A program made the translations under genes and the position numbers. Of a stretch of 64,000 nt of DNA, positions 61,982 through 64,000 are shown piece by piece. The stretch spans positions 24,115,464 to 24,179,463 of the forward strand of contig OZ024929.1 in assembly GCA_964017235.1 (NCBI GenBank), read 5' to 3'. The notes beneath the pieces are model-generated. The model worked only from the letters and a program-made list of their open reading frames with translations. It did not search any database and was not told the DNA's origin. The stretch is from Sabellastarte sp. h YS-2021. Its lineage: Eukaryota; Annelida; Polychaeta; Sabellida; Sabellidae. Positions within the stretch are counted from its first letter, which is position 1, and every line of letters starts with the position of its first letter.

Positions 61982-64000
61982 CAACCTTTTACTCCGTAAC
62001 TAAGTCAAATATGAAGATGTAACGCTGAAATTTTGACAGGACATAAGGAAAGTGGCACTCTAAACTTTGGAATAGGTTTCAGACTTACATCTCAGTGTCA
62101 AGGTCATGTTAGCCTCTCATCAGGTTCCAACGATCAACTACGGTTAACACCTTTTTTACTAAGTAACTAAGTCAAATATTAAGATGTAACGCTGAAATTT
62201 GGACAGGTCGTAAGGAAAGTGGCCCTTGCAACTTTAGAATAGGTTTGAAACTTACATCTCAATGTCAAGGTCACATTAGCCTCTCGTAAGGCTCCAACGG
62301 TCAACCTTTTACTCCGTAACTAAGTCAAATATGAAGATGTAACGCTGAAATTTTGACAGGACATAAGGAAAGTGGCACTCTAAACTTTGGAATAGGTTTC
62401 AGACTTACATCTCAGTGTCAAGGTCATGTTAGCCTCTCATCAGGTTCCAACGGTCAACTACGGTTAACACCTTATTTACTCTGTAACTAAGTCAAATATT
62501 AAGATGTAACGCTGAAATTTGGACAGGTCGTAAGGAAAGTGGCACTCTAAACTTTGGAATAGGTTTCAGACTTACATCTCAGTGTCAAGGTCATGTTAGC
62601 CTCTCATCAGGTTCCAACGATCAACTACGGTTAACCCCTTATTTACTCTGTAACTAAGTCAAATATGAAGATGTAACGCTGAAATTTGGACAGGTCGTAA
62701 GGAAAGTGGCACTCGCAACTTTAGAATAGGTTTGAAACTTACATCTCAATGTCAAGGTCACATTAGCCTCTCGTAAGGCTCCAACGGTCAACCTTTTACT
62801 CCGTAACTAAGTCAAATATGAAGATGTAACGCTGAAATTTTGACAGGACATAAGGAAAGTGGCACTCTAAACTTTGGAATAGGTTTCAGACTTACATCTC
62901 AGTGTCAAGGTCATGTTAGCCTCTCATCAGGTTCCAATGGTCAACTATGGTTAACACCTTATTTACTCCGTAACTAAGTCAAATATTAAGATGTAACGCT
63001 GAAATTTGGACAGGTTGTAAGGAAAGTGGCACTCGCAACTTTAGAATAGGTTTGAAACTTACATCTCAATGTCAAGGTCACATTAGCCTCTCGTAAGGCT
63101 CCAACGGTCAACCTTTTACTCCGTAACTAAGTCAAATATGAAGATGTAACGCTGAAATTTTGACAGGACATAAGGAAAGTGGCACTCTAAACTTTGGAAT
63201 AGGTTTCAGACTTACATCTCAGTGTCAAGGTCATGTTAGCCTCTCATCAGGTTCCAACGGTCAACTACGGTTAACACCTTATTTACTCTGTAACTAAGTC
63301 AAATATTAAGATGTAACGCTGAAATTTGGACAGGTCGTAAGGAAAGTGGCACTCTAAACTTTGGAATAGGTTTCAGACTTACATCTCAGTGTCAAGGTCA
63401 TGTTAGCCTCTCATCAGGTTCCAACGGTCAACTACGGTTAACACCTTATTTACTCCGTAACTAAGTCAAATATTAAGATGTAACGCTGAAATTTGGACAG
63501 GTCGTAAGGAAAGTGGCACTCGCAACTTTAGAATAGGTTTCAGAATTACATCTCAATGTCAAGGTCACATTAGCCTCTCGTAAGGCTCCAACGGTCAACC
63601 TTTTACTCCGTAACTAAGTCAAATATGAAGATGTAACGCTGAAATTTTGACAGGACATAAGGAAAGTGGCACTCTAAACTTTGGAATAGGTTTCAGACTT
63701 ACATCTCAGTGTCAAGGTCATGTTAGCCTCTCATCAGGTTCCAATGGTCAACTATGGTTAACACCTTATTTACTCCGTAACTAAGTCAAATATTAAGATG
63801 TAACGCTGAAATTTGGACAGGTCGTAAGGAAAGTGGCACTCGCAACTTTAGAATAGGTTTGAAACTTACATCTCAATGTCAAGGTCACATTAGCCTCTCG
63901 TAAGGCTCCAACGGTCAACCTTTTACTCCGTAACTAAGTCAAATATGAAGATGTAACGCTGAAATTTTGACAGGACATAAGGAAAGTGGCACTCTAAACT
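61982..64000 (+). repeat. HOR I, copy 2 (cut by the window end)
   Basis: Follows copy 1 with a 2,741-bp shift. Differences seen: ttacatctc (ancestral) at the site of the 59832/59836 changes, and gtcgtaag in the monomer at 63749 where 61008 has gttgtaag. The final monomer (63916-64000) is an incomplete S-B, so the array continues past the window. Confidence 0.85.

Larger units (their letters stand above)
1..64000. repeat. Continuous tandem satellite array with 153/167-bp monomers
   Basis: The window can be parsed end to end into head-to-tail monomers that start caac and end caacggt (variants caacgat, caatggt). My hand count is 226 monomers of 167 bp, 161 of 153 bp, 8 of 151 bp, 2 of 166 bp and one partial. 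The sum matches the coordinates exactly. There is no inversion, no insertion of foreign sequence and no gap. Each frame on both strands is broken by stop codons within each monomer (taa in the head, taa/tga around gtaacgctgaa, tag in aatagg and ttagcc), so no coding is proposed. Long arrays with multimeric higher-order repeats are typical of eukaryotic centromeric or pericentromeric heterochromatin; that location is inferred, not shown. I do not recognise the satellite family. Confidence 0.97.

Noticed and set aside
1-64000. CRISPR array
   Set aside because: Direct repeats are long (153-167 bp), contiguous and without unique spacers; this is satellite DNA.
1-64000. Protein-coding repeats or long ORFs
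   Set aside because: Each monomer has stop codons in all frames I checked on both strands (taa/tga/tag in the head, around gtaacgctgaa, in aatagg and ttagcc), and 167 is not a multiple of three, so no frame stays open over several monomers.
1-64000. CENP-B box
   Set aside because: The core needs ttcg and cggg (or complements); neither cggg/cccg nor ttcg/cgaa appears in the monomer types.
1-64000. Telomeric or rDNA repeats
   Set aside because: No ttaggg, tttaggg or ttagg tandem runs and no rRNA-like sequence; ttagcc in each monomer is isolated.
1-64000. Naming a known satellite family or host from the monomer
   Set aside because: The sequence does not match any satellite I can recall with confidence. 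AGGTCA-rich repeats are, from memory, common in some invertebrates, but that is too weak to assign a host. A database search with the 167-bp monomer would decide.
1-64000. Previously undescribed multi-gene system
   Set aside because: There are no genes in the window; any novelty lies in the satellite organisation and its motif content.

Overview
The whole 64 kb window is one uninterrupted tandem satellite array. I found no protein-coding gene, RNA gene, transposon, CRISPR array or unique sequence. Every base belongs to a head-to-tail monomer in the same orientation. A hand parse gives 397 complete monomers plus one cut by the window end: 226 of 167 bp, 161 of 153 bp, 8 of 151 bp and 2 of 166 bp. 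These numbers add up exactly to 63,915 bp, the start of the last partial monomer. G+C is about 40% in both main types. The scale, size classes and higher-order structure fit a eukaryotic (peri)centromeric or other heterochromatic satellite. I do not recognise the family and cannot name the species. A pervasive CpG-to-TpG/CpA mutation pattern suggests a genome with CpG methylation.

Two monomer bodies dominate. Type A carries ...attaag..., ...gtcgtaagg..., ...ctcgcaac..., ...tttgaaac... and ...ctcgtaaggctcc.... Type B carries ...atgaag..., ...acataagg..., ...ctctaaac..., ...tttcagac... and ...ctcatcaggttcc.... Type C is an A-like body with ...tttcagaattac.... The 5' 'head' is long (L, 167 bp monomer), lacks 14 bp (S, 153 bp) or lacks 16 bp (D, 151 bp). 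S heads occur only after A/C-type tails, and B tails are always followed by L or D heads. This points to an ancestral 320-bp dimer, L(A)-S(B).

Higher-order repeats (HORs) change from left to right: 5,969 bp (37 monomers) at 1-11.54 kb; 5,162 bp (32) at 11.6-21.9 kb; 1,294 bp (8) at 21.9-24.5 kb; 2,254 bp (14) at 24.5-28.6 kb; 2,407 bp (15) at 28.6-34.3 kb; 2,420 bp (15) at 34.0-37.4 kb; related units of 4,659, 4,506, 2,892 and 5,480 bp that each begin with a D monomer at 37.9-55.4 kb; 1,735 bp (11) at 55.4-58.4 kb; and 2,741 bp (17) at 59.2-64 kb. Private point variants travel with each HOR, and chimeric monomers mark register changes, as expected from repeated unequal exchange.

Every monomer contains TCAAGGTCA, the monomeric nuclear-receptor half-site (SF-1/FTZ-F1/ERR type). 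In A/C monomers this site sits inside a short dyad. Whether anything binds it is unknown. HOR boundaries given below are where I place the first shared monomer; the exact exchange points lie within stretches of identical sequence.
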